DNA of 64,000 nt from Fimbriimonadaceae bacterium. Its GTDB lineage: Bacteria > Armatimonadota > Fimbriimonadia > Fimbriimonadales > Fimbriimonadaceae. How positions within the stretch are numbered: position 1 is the stretch's first letter; every line of letters starts with the position of its first letter. The translations under genes and the position numbers were made by a program. Shown piece after piece: positions 56,958 to 64,000 of the stretch. Below the pieces are notes generated by a model. The model was not told the DNA's origin. It ran no database searches and saw only the letters and a list, made by a program, of their open reading frames with translations. The stretch is taken from positions 48,932 through 112,931 of the forward strand of contig JAIBBE010000065.1 in assembly GCA_019694835.1 (NCBI GenBank), read 5' to 3'.

Positions 56958-59405
56958 TCACAGCTTCCGAAGCACGCTCAGCACGCTGGAGTAGTCGTCG
57001 GTCCACAGGGGCACCGTTGGCGAGGTTTTCGTCGGCGTCCAGCGAGGGTCTTCGGCGATTGCGCCAAGTGCCGATTCGCTGTTTGCCATTAGGGTCCACG
57101 TCGAACTCGCCTTCTGCTTTTGCCGCTCCTCCGGAGTCGTGAGGTCCGAGCGGGTCAGCGTGAAGAGCCCGGCGTCTTCGGCCAAGCGACCCAATACCGG
57201 CTCGAGGTCGAGGTGGCGATTCGAGATATGGAAAGCGAGGACGCCATCGGGCAAGAGCCGTTCACGATACATCGCCAGAGCTTGCTTGGTGATCAGGTGA
57301 ATGGGCACCGAATCGGAACTGTAGGCATCGAGCACGATGAGTTTGTACTTCGTCGGGGAAGCGGCTAGAGAAAGCCTGGCATCCCCGAGGATGACCTTTG
57401 GCTGAGCAGGGCTGTCGGCCAAATAGGTGAAGAACCGTGGATCGCGGGCGACCTTCTCGACCTCGGGGTCGATTTCGTAGAAGTCCCACGTCTGACCCGC
57501 TTTGCTGTAGCCCGCGAGCGAGCCGACGCCGAGCCCAACCGCTGCGATGGAAGCCCCCTCAAGGTCAAGGGTGTCGAAGACTTCGCCAATGGGTCCGGTT
57601 GGATAGTAGTATGAAAGCGGCGTCCGCGCCAGAGCGGGGTCGGTCGCCTGGATACCGTGCAGGGTCGTGCCATGCAGAAGGCGGCGGTAGTCCTTGCCCG
57701 CGTCCTCGCGCACTCGCAAGACACCAAAGAACCCGCGATCCTCATAGACCACACGCCCGATGGTTCCTTGCTGCCAGAGGCCCACCAGATAGAGGGCCAC
57801 CACCGCGAGGGCAAATCGAGCCGGTCGCTTGACGAACAGCAGCGCCATCAGCGCGGGAGCGGCGAACATCACCGGCCAGGCTCGCCAGCCGTAAGTGAGA
57901 CCTTGACCCTCCTGGTATCGGATCAAGATGACGGCCAGGCAGGCTACCGAGAGCGGACCGGCAAGGTCCAGGACGAAGGGAGGCACTTTCCCCGGCTTCT
58001 CGTCCGGCTTAGCAGCCACTATTTCCGCAGCGACTGAATCGCGAATGGAAGAAAACGGATCCGACGGTACCGCTGGCATCCTGCCGGCCTCCCCTTGCAA
58101 TTGCTCCGTATGCGGTGCCGGCAGGATGCCAGCGGTACGGTTAGGGCTTCCGATTTCTGCAAGCATTTCCCTAGAACCATGTTTCGGCAAGAGTAGGCAG
58201 GCGAGGAGCAGCGTCAGGGGATATTCGAGAATCGACTTGAACGCGGTCGGCGCAATAATCGCGTTAAAGAGGCCGCCAAGCACGCCGCCGACCGACATCA
58301 AGAAGAAGAACTCGGTCAGATATCGGACTGAAGGGCGGTCGTTGGCCATCTCCCCGTGACACACCATTGCGGCAACGAAGAACGTTACCAGGTGCAGCGG
58401 AAACAGCCACGCAAGCGGCTTCGTGATCGGGATCGCGAGGGCCAGCACGAGCGCGACCAAGAGCGGAGGCAGGGCGGCCACCATCCACTTATGCGGAATC
58501 AGCGGCTTTCGTGCGAAAACGATGATGAACGTCAGGAGGTAGAGCGCCAGCGGAATCACCCACAGCATCGGCACCGCTGCGATGTCAGTGCTCATGTAGG
58601 TCGTCGCCCCAATCATCAGGCTCGACGGCACGAAGGCCAGGAGAATCCAGCGGATGCGGCGCGGCCACGTCGGGGCGGCAAGACGACCAGCGTCTTCGGG
58701 TGCCGGTGCATTCCATTCCAGTGCTCCCGGAGTCTTCCAGAGAACAGCACCGCAGATGATGACGAGCACGACATACAAGCCATATCCGAACGCCCACAGC
58801 CCGCTCTGGGCCGCAAGTCGGAGTTTCGGCTCGATGAGCAGCGGATAGCCCAGCAAGGCGATCATGCTGCCGATGTTGCTGGCAGCGTAGAGGAAGTACG
58901 GGTCGGCCGCGCCCTTCGACCCGGTCGCTGCATACCAGCGCTGCAAAAGCGGACTCGTGCTCGACACGACGAAAAACGGGAGCCCAACCGACGCCGCCAT
59001 GGTGATCAGCAGCCACAAGACCGGGCTCTGACCGCCCACCGGGTCGCCCGTCCGGATGGCGATCGGCATCAGGACCAGGGGCAAGAGCACGAGAACGGCC
59101 TGAATCTGGATCTGCCGCTTCACCGAAAGCCGTCCGCTGAGATGTGCGTAGCCATAGCCAAGCAGCAGGACCGCTTGGTAGAACATCAAGGCGGTGTTCC
59201 ACACGCTTGGCGAGCCTCCCAGCAAGGGTAAAACCATGCGGGCAAACAGAGGCTGCACCAAGAACAGCAGGAACGCGCTGACAAAAATCGTCGCCGTAAA
59301 CAGCGCCCTCACCGGCATCCACCTGCGTTGCACCGAAGCATCGGGAGTTAGGACGATCAAAGGAGGGCCCGAGGGGCGGACGCGCGCCGCCGAATCTTGC
59401 GCCAT
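56958..59405 (-). CDS. Multi-pass membrane protein with C-terminal spermidine-synthase-like domain, carrying a palindromic insertion
   Basis: An 815-residue protein. An N-terminal membrane part of about 12 or more helices (helix 1 near FTATIFVSAFLLFLVQPLF; then PLLGGSPSVWNTALMFYQAVLL) is followed by a SpeE-like domain from VFDTLDLEGASIAAVGLGVGSLAGY, with DFYEIDPEVEKVAR, VILGDARLSLA and LIVLDAYSSDSVPIHL (motifs of the spermidine synthase fold). Polyamine activity is unproven for such fusions. Residues about 423-446 (RTAGILPAPHTEQL to AGRMPAVP) are encoded by the palindrome at 58067-58138. Start ATG 59405; M at 59318 is an alternative. Confidence 0.85.
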   Translation of the reverse strand: MAQDSAARVRPSGPPLIVLTPDASVQRRWMPVRALFTATIFVSAFLLFLVQPLFARMVLPLLGGSPSVWNTALMFYQAVLLLGYGYAHLSGRLSVKRQIQIQAVLVLLPLVLMPIAIRTGDPVGGQSPVLWLLITMAASVGLPFFVVSSTSPLLQRWYAATGSKGAADPYFLYAASNIGSMIALLGYPLLIEPKLRLAAQSGLWAFGYGLYVVLVIICGAVLWKTPGALEWNAPAPEDAGRLAAPTWPRRIRWILLAFVPSSLMIGATTYMSTDIAAVPMLWVIPLALYLLTFIIVFARKPLIPHKWMVAALPPLLVALVLALAIPITKPLAWLFPLHLVTFFVAAMVCHGEMANDRPSVRYLTEFFFLMSVGGVLGGLFNAIIAPTAFKSILEYPLTLLLACLLLPKHGSREMLAEIGSPNRTAGILPAPHTEQLQGEAGRMPAVPSDPFSSIRDSVAAEIVAAKPDEKPGKVPPFVLDLAGPLSVACLAVILIRYQEGQGLTYGWRAWPVMFAAPALMALLFVKRPARFALAVVALYLVGLWQQGTIGRVVYEDRGFFGVLRVREDAGKDYRRLLHGTTLHGIQATDPALARTPLSYYYPTGPIGEVFDTLDLEGASIAAVGLGVGSLAGYSKAGQTWDFYEIDPEVEKVARDPRFFTYLADSPAQPKVILGDARLSLAASPTKYKLIVLDAYSSDSVPIHLITKQALAMYRERLLPDGVLAFHISNRHLDLEPVLGRLAEDAGLFTLTRSDLTTPEERQKQKASSTWTLMANSESALGAIAEDPRWTPTKTSPTVPLWTDDYSSVLSVLRKL
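58067..58138. repeat. Family C palindrome inside the spermidine-synthase-like gene
   Basis: Left arm 58067-58088 (GTACCGCTGGCATCCTGCCGGC) and right arm 58117-58138 are exact complements (22 bp), with a 28-base centre. The full 72 bases equal 24 codons, so the host frame is intact. Solitary arms of the same family occur elsewhere in the window. Confidence 0.93.
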
Positions 59406-59468
59406 AGCAAGATTATCGGGTGCGCGGGTCGCGGGGCACAGGCCGGATCGGGCGGGGCGGTAGGAGGC

Positions 59469-59545
59469 GTCGGCACGAACCATCCGACGGCTACCGCAGA
59501 TTTCTTGATTTAATGGCTGGTAGCCGTCGGATGGGTTGTGCCGAC
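59469..59545. repeat. Family F inverted repeat between two minus-strand genes
   Basis: Arms GTCGGCACGAACCATCCGAC plus GGCTACC (59469-59495) and 59519-59545, nearly perfect complements with a 23-base centre. Close to 56876-56949. Confidence 0.9.
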
Positions 59546-59552
59546 GTTCCCG

Positions 59553-61385
59553 CTAATCCCCGTTGAGGCCGTAATTGATCGACAGGATGGCGTAGTCGGC
59601 AATGTCGACGCCGTCGTCCCCGTTCAGGTCCGCTTCCGGGTCCCAGTTGCCATCACCCGGGGCGGAATTGTAGGCAGAAGACAACCGAGCGTAGTCCCCA
59701 ATGCCGTTCTCGTTGTCGCCGTCGATGTCGCCATTGACCAAGACGAAGTCAACCCCACTCGCTCCCGAGAACCCGACAGCGACGGGCGTCCGGCGTTTGC
59801 GAAGCCAGTGGCTCGCCTTTGCCGTCACATGGTAGGAGCCGGTGATGATGGCGCTCGTCGAAAAGCTGTAGTTCCCTGACCCATCCAGAACCACGTTCCT
59901 CGTCTCGAGCAAGGCGCCCGTCACGGAATTGCGGATCTCTATCGTTACCGTTCGGCCCGCGACCGGCCCCGTCCAATCACCCAACGTCACCCGACCGGAG
60001 ATTGGCAGCGTCGGCGCGGGGATGCGGAGGTAGTACACGTCCTGTTCGAGGTTGAAAGTCGCACAGTAGGCCACATCGGCACCGGCGTTGTCGCTGATCA
60101 TCCCGATATAGTCCCCCATCTTGTTTTGGTTAGGGTAGCCAAGCGACTGGTTGAACATATTGCTCACCTGCTGGTTGGCCGAAAAGGTCTGGCCAGCGTC
60201 TAGCGAGTAAGCGTAGTAGAGAGCCGATTCGGTGTTGCCGGGGCTGAGGCGGGTATCGTTCCAGACCACGTCGAGTCGACCACTGGGAGCGACGGACAGC
60301 GTTCCGAACCAGTGGTATTTTCCTTGGTTGGCCGGGTCGTCGTTGACCCGCTTCACCGGACCCCAACTCGCGCCGCCATCGGTGCTGCGCCGCAGCTTGA
60401 CATCAAGGGGATTGGAAGCGTCGCCACTGATCGAGCAGAGCATATAGATGTTGCCCCGAGCCGGTCCGAGCCCTCGATCGCAGGCAATCCAGACTTGACC
60501 GCCGAGTCCGCCGGGGTTGATGGGCAACCCGTAGGTGATGTCGCCACCCATGTCAACAAAGACCGAGAGATCGAAGGTCGGCGTGATGGCCGAGTTCTTC
60601 GCGTTTGACGATCGGACGAAGCGGAGCGAGGGCAGGTTGCCATCAGTGCCGCAGATGTAGACCTCGCCATTGGGACCGATATCGACCGTGCCCCACACCG
60701 GACGATCCGGGATATTGATCGGGTTCATCCATGTCGCACCACCGTTGGTGGAGCGGCTGAACTGACGACCGCCATAGTTGTTTCCGGCGGTACTCCAGAT
60801 TTGATAGAGAAAGCCATGGCCGGTGCTGTTGGTCAGGTCCGACGCAAACCACTGCTTGTCGCCGCCGGTTGCGGGCCCAAGATTGGTATAAGTTTGGCCA
60901 AAATTCGTAGACTTCCAGAGATCGTCATAGAAGGTCTCAAGAAGGCTCAGATAGTAGAAGCTGGAGCCGCCGTCGCCGCCGAGAACCGGGTCGCTGCGGA
61001 AAACGTTGTTCTGCAAGACGCCCGGGAATGTCCAGGAGGCGCCGGCATTGGTTGTATAGGCGTACCCCGCTTGGCGGAAGTTGGAGGCCACGTTATTGAA
61101 CTGCCGCCAGCCAACCGCCATACGGGCGTGGTTGGTCGGGTCGACCCAGATCGAGGGCTCATTCGCCGCATCGCCAATGATGTTGTTGCCGTTCGCGTTC
61201 ACGTTGGTCTGAACGCTCGACAGAGGTCCAAACGAGTTGTGGCCGGGCGGAGACTCCAGATTGAACGGAGGCGGGAGAGGAGGGTCGCCGTATTCCTCCA
61301 GCGGCTCAAGCAAGAGCGACTTTTTCTGAGCGGAGACGGGAATCGCGACGACAGCCAAGGCGGCAAAGACAAACCAACGAACCAT
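59553..61385 (-). CDS. Exported sialidase-like (BNR-type) protein with dockerin-like module
   Basis: A 610-residue protein. Start is ATG 61385; the signal peptide is MVRWFVFAALAVVAIPVSA. The body has BNR/Asp-box-like strands (TTNAGASWTF, STNGGATWMNP, STDGGASWGPV, SLDAGQTFSA) forming a six-bladed propeller as in sialidases, with MGDYIGMISDNAG near its end, which suggests an exo-alpha-sialidase-like or unknown glycoside-related protein; no catalytic set is confirmed. The tail SGRVTLGDWTG, ASHWLRKR, VNGDIDGDNENGIGDYARLS, DLNGDDGVDIADYAILS is the same module as in 39105-40883. The small gene at 61494 lies upstream. Confidence 0.85.
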   Translation of the reverse strand: MVRWFVFAALAVVAIPVSAQKKSLLLEPLEEYGDPPLPPPFNLESPPGHNSFGPLSSVQTNVNANGNNIIGDAANEPSIWVDPTNHARMAVGWRQFNNVASNFRQAGYAYTTNAGASWTFPGVLQNNVFRSDPVLGGDGGSSFYYLSLLETFYDDLWKSTNFGQTYTNLGPATGGDKQWFASDLTNSTGHGFLYQIWSTAGNNYGGRQFSRSTNGGATWMNPINIPDRPVWGTVDIGPNGEVYICGTDGNLPSLRFVRSSNAKNSAITPTFDLSVFVDMGGDITYGLPINPGGLGGQVWIACDRGLGPARGNIYMLCSISGDASNPLDVKLRRSTDGGASWGPVKRVNDDPANQGKYHWFGTLSVAPSGRLDVVWNDTRLSPGNTESALYYAYSLDAGQTFSANQQVSNMFNQSLGYPNQNKMGDYIGMISDNAGADVAYCATFNLEQDVYYLRIPAPTLPISGRVTLGDWTGPVAGRTVTIEIRNSVTGALLETRNVVLDGSGNYSFSTSAIITGSYHVTAKASHWLRKRRTPVAVGFSGASGVDFVLVNGDIDGDNENGIGDYARLSSAYNSAPGDGNWDPEADLNGDDGVDIADYAILSINYGLNGD

Positions 61386-61443
61386 GCTGTCATTGTACGA
61401 CGGGTTTCGTTGAAGCGAACGGGCTTGGCGAACGATCCACAAG

Positions 61444-61476
61444 AAAGGGGCCGCGCGTTCGACGCGCGGCCCCTTT
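61444..61476 (-). terminator. Strong terminator after the 113-residue gene
   Basis: A perfect 15-bp stem (AAAGGGGCCGCGCGT with its complement) and a TCG loop lies 18 bases past the stop codon of the small gene at 61494-61835, in the minus direction, and ends TTTCTTG. It separates that gene from the sialidase-like gene. Confidence 0.85.
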
Positions 61477-61493
61477 GGCAACTTGTCAGTGGA

Positions 61494-61835
61494 CTAATGG
61501 GCGATGAGAAGCTCACTCGACGAGGCCATCGAAGCCACCCCCTTTAGGGGCATGGTCTCGAAAGAAAGGCGTCGCTTGCCGGATTGCAGACAGTGAAGTG
61601 CGGACAGGCGAATGTCCTCCATCAGCCGCTCTTGGCTGCGCTCCAGTCGCGATAACCGCGAAGCGGCATCGAAATCCAAGTCTTGCTCGAGGATGAAATT
61701 GCCTCGCCTCAGAGTTCGAAGCTGATATCGCAACGTGCGTACCAGAGACATCAGACGGCGCGCTTTCGCCATCGGGGGCAGGTCGCAGCTTTCGATTTCA
61801 GCCACTGCCTGTCGGACTTCATATTCAGATAACAT
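61494..61835 (-). CDS. Hypothetical 113-residue protein with strong expression signals
   Basis: ATG 61835 is preceded by GGAGGAGGTAACG, an excellent ribosome site. The protein is helical (YEVRQAVAEIESCDLPPMAK, LMSLVRTLRYQLRTLRRGN, FDAASRLSRLERSQERLME, then LSALHCLQSGKRRLS), with no signal peptide and no membrane segment. I recognise no family. Strong ribosome site, dedicated strong terminator and isolation by non-coding sequence suggest a well-expressed stand-alone small protein, perhaps a regulator or structural factor. Confidence 0.75.
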   Translation of the reverse strand: MLSEYEVRQAVAEIESCDLPPMAKARRLMSLVRTLRYQLRTLRRGNFILEQDLDFDAASRLSRLERSQERLMEDIRLSALHCLQSGKRRLSFETMPLKGVASMASSSELLIAH

Positions 61836-61846
61836 CGTTACCTCCT

Positions 61847-61861
61847 CCGGGTGCTTCCCGG
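61847..61861 (-). promoter_or_regulatory. Small hairpin abutting the ribosome site of the 113-residue gene
   Basis: In the minus direction CCGGG-AAGCA-CCCGG is directly followed by GGAGGAGG, so the stem's 3' arm touches the ribosome-binding site. It could modulate translation. Only five pairs, so it may be chance. Confidence 0.3.
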
Positions 61862-62263
61862 TTCTTGCATCGGCCTACGAGGTTAGCTGTCGGGTTCGGG
61901 CCAAGAACTACCCGTCGTCGATGTGACGATACACCCCAGATTTGGTTCCCCCGCTGCCCTTTTGGACATTCGGCCTTGGACTTTTGAATCTTACCAAGAT
62001 ACAAGACGCCGTTGGCAACGTCTCGTGTTCCTATTTCTTGATGATCGGATGATCGGTATGGCGACTGGAGCAAAAAAAGGCCGACCGGATGGAGAGGAAT
62101 CCCGGTCGGCGATGCTTTTCGTTTCCTGTCCGACGCCGCCTCTGCGGGCGGCTGTCGGTTGATCGTTTGGGTTGTTTTTGGAGGAGCGTATTCGCTTGTG
62201 GATTCATTATCCGCCATCTTTGGACCAGAACCAAGGGTTTGGGGCGAAGTTGGTTCCTTCGAC
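61862..62263. other. Non-coding gap with two hairpins and no supported gene
   Basis: Contains the terminator at 62072-62110 and a second hairpin at 62130-62158 (CCGAC-GCCGCC loop GGCGGC-T-GTCGG). The promoter of the 113-residue gene should lie here, in the minus direction near 61900-62000, but I could not pick out clear boxes. Small plus-strand frames in this stretch overlap these signals and are not supported. Confidence 0.5.
62072..62110 (-). terminator. Intrinsic terminator after the CPBP protease gene
   Basis: In the minus direction a stem GCCGACCGG/CCGGTCGGC with a 13-base loop is followed by a run of seven T. It lies about 150 bases past the stop of the CPBP gene at 62264. Confidence 0.8.
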
Positions 62264-62872
62264 CTACCCGCTGATGTAGTCGTAGACGGCAAACCCGCCC
62301 AGGAGGGCCAAAACGGTCCAGTTATAGACGGTGTGGGCGAGGATGGAGCGCCGGATGCCGCCTCGGAAGTACTGGTAAGAAAACCAGAGTCCACCGATCG
62401 AAATCGCCAAGCCGAATCCGATGGGCACCCCAATGATGCAGTGTGCGAGCCCGAAGCGAATGGAGCGCCGAACAGCGTGTGGCCAATCGCGGGTGCGAAG
62501 CCGGAACCTGTACTCCTCGATCCTCGCGAGGCGGGGAATGTTCAGCATCAATAGCAGGTAAAAGAAAACGCCGAAGTACGGTATGCCAGCAGGAGCGACC
62601 ATGAGGTTCGTGCCCGATTCGCCGCGTCGGGCCAGGAGGTTCAGCCACGAAAACCCGAAGACGTCGGGCCAAGCCATCCAGAGGAGCGCTCCCGCGACCA
62701 AAACCAGACTGAAGATGACCGTGCTTTGGCCAACCAGTCCCAGGATTCTCGTCCAAGACGTGCGGCAAAACATCGCGTATTGCCGCCTCAATCCACCCTT
62801 CGCAATGTAGCGGATGAAGTCGTAGGTGAGATAGCCGCCCACGAGGACTTTGAGGACATCGAGCGGCGTCAT
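62264..62872 (-). CDS. CPBP family intramembrane protease
   Basis: A 202-residue membrane protein with several hydrophobic segments. All three family motifs are present: EExxxR in ARIEEYRFRLR (about 121-126), FxxxH in RFGLAHCIIG (about 139-143) and HxxxN in ILAHTVYNW (about 184-188). The CPBP fold includes type II CAAX proteases, bacteriocin-immunity proteins and others. The substrate is unknown. The gene is on the same strand as, and downstream of, the 16S gene, but a terminator and a repeat lie between them. Confidence 0.85.
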   Translation of the reverse strand: MTPLDVLKVLVGGYLTYDFIRYIAKGGLRRQYAMFCRTSWTRILGLVGQSTVIFSLVLVAGALLWMAWPDVFGFSWLNLLARRGESGTNLMVAPAGIPYFGVFFYLLLMLNIPRLARIEEYRFRLRTRDWPHAVRRSIRFGLAHCIIGVPIGFGLAISIGGLWFSYQYFRGGIRRSILAHTVYNWTVLALLGGFAVYDYISG

Positions 62873-63123
62873 GGTTAGTGGATTGTGGCCCGTCGACCGT
62901 TCGCTTTGGGCGTCATTTCGACGGAAGGAGAACCCACGCTGTTAAGAACCGTGCAGGGTGGCCGGGGTGATGAAACTGTGCACCCCGGTGTTGCCCATTG
63001 CGGGAATCTCGTCCGAATAGGCTTTGCCGCGGACTTCGACTTTTGCGTGAGACTTTCCCCTGGGGCAAGAGCACTCGTCCCTTGGCGGAACCGGGGTGCA
63101 CGATTTCATCACCCCGGCCACCC
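62873..63123. repeat. Gap with the third family E element
   Basis: From 62956 to 63123 (168 bases): left arm starting GGGTGGCCGGGGTGATGA (about 33 bases) and right arm 63091-63123, complementary with one or two mismatches. The centre is longer than in other copies, with a different sequence. The preceding 80 bases show no gene; small frames here overlap the repeat. Confidence 0.88.
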
Positions 63124-63188
63124 GCGTGTCTTCCTCCAACGCGAGTACGTTCGCGCTCACCTGCCCAAAAGGACAGGGGGACTACTGA

Positions 63189-63230
63189 CAAAAAACAAAG
63201 CGCCCTTCTGAACGAGTCAGAAGAGCGTTT
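63189..63230 (-). terminator. Intrinsic terminator directly after 16S rRNA
   Basis: Minus direction: a stem of about 13 pairs (63217-63230 with 63198-63211, one mismatch and one wobble) and a 5-base loop, then TTGTTTTTT. It lies about 85 bases past the 3' end of 16S. No 23S, 5S or tRNA precedes it. Confidence 0.85.
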
Positions 63231-63314
63231 CGCACATTTGAAAGTTCCAGACGCATGAACAATTTCGACCTGGATATGGTGAAATCCGACTTGCGGACCC
63301 ACGTTCTTATCCTT

Positions 63315-64000
<686 letters not shown>

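Noticed and set aside
61862..62071. Riboswitch upstream of the 113-residue gene
   Set aside because: The leader is G+C-rich with small hairpins, but no consensus of a known class could be matched by eye.

Overview
This 64 kb window is a G+C-rich, gene-dense bacterial chromosome segment. The combination points to a diderm from the Armatimonadota, most likely near Fimbriimonadales. That combination is an SLH-domain porin with a CsaB pyruvyl transferase, dockerin-tailed secreted proteins, a prepilin-like protein with an H-x9-(D/S)G tail motif, a SARP/AfsR regulator, SelB, and a 16S gene with no 23S behind it. The taxonomic call is inference; the partial 16S gene at the right end would settle it.

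Layout. 1-8.9 kb (+): PASTA-type (pseudo)kinase, rpe, a small membrane protein and ribD; then a repeat-filled gap, a PepSY protein, an LCP cell-wall ligase, a prepilin-like protein, mtnA and a rhodanese-methyltransferase fusion. 9.2-13 kb (+): two tandem paralogous membrane proteins, yebC, rhomboid and a DUF374 acyltransferase. 13-20.4 kb: a protein with two MshEN-like domains (-), an esterase lipoprotein (+), aroE (+), then a minus-strand run coaBC-atpC-TMEM175-small exported protein-ChaN. 20.4-30.2 kb: mixed accessory genes (phosphoesterase fused to a propeller, oxidoreductase, HAF-repeat protein, PLP desulfhydrase, methyltransferase, GNAT, DUF503). 30.5-37 kb: rsgA with a possible leader ORF, SARP regulator, selB (-). 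37-43.4 kb: SLH porin, dockerin-tailed protein, pyrB-pyrC. 43.7-51.8 kb: DUF2207, formiminotransferase-like, fabI, cytochrome b-c fusion, DUF5693-csaB. 51.9-61.8 kb: subtilase, tricorn-like protease, membrane spermidine-synthase-like protein, sialidase-like dockerin protein, small protein. 62.3-64 kb: CPBP protease, a terminator, and the 3' part of 16S rRNA, all on the minus strand.

How the genes fit together. The cell-envelope theme is strong. The SLH porin (37.0 kb) would be held by pyruvylated cell-wall polymer made by CsaB (50.8 kb), with the DUF5693 membrane protein as a possible partner. The LCP ligase could attach the polymer. At least two secreted proteins share one C-terminal module (a carboxypeptidase-like fold followed by a dockerin-like EF-hand pair), which looks like a common sorting or docking tail.

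The most unusual signal is a set of short dispersed palindromic repeats of at least five families. They fill intergenic gaps and have also entered protein-coding genes without breaking the reading frame. There are three 201-bp tandem units plus one inverted unit in the rhodanese-methyltransferase gene, a repeat block in aroE, and a 72-bp perfect-arm palindrome in the spermidine-synthase-like gene. All family assignments are from reading the sequence; no database search was run.
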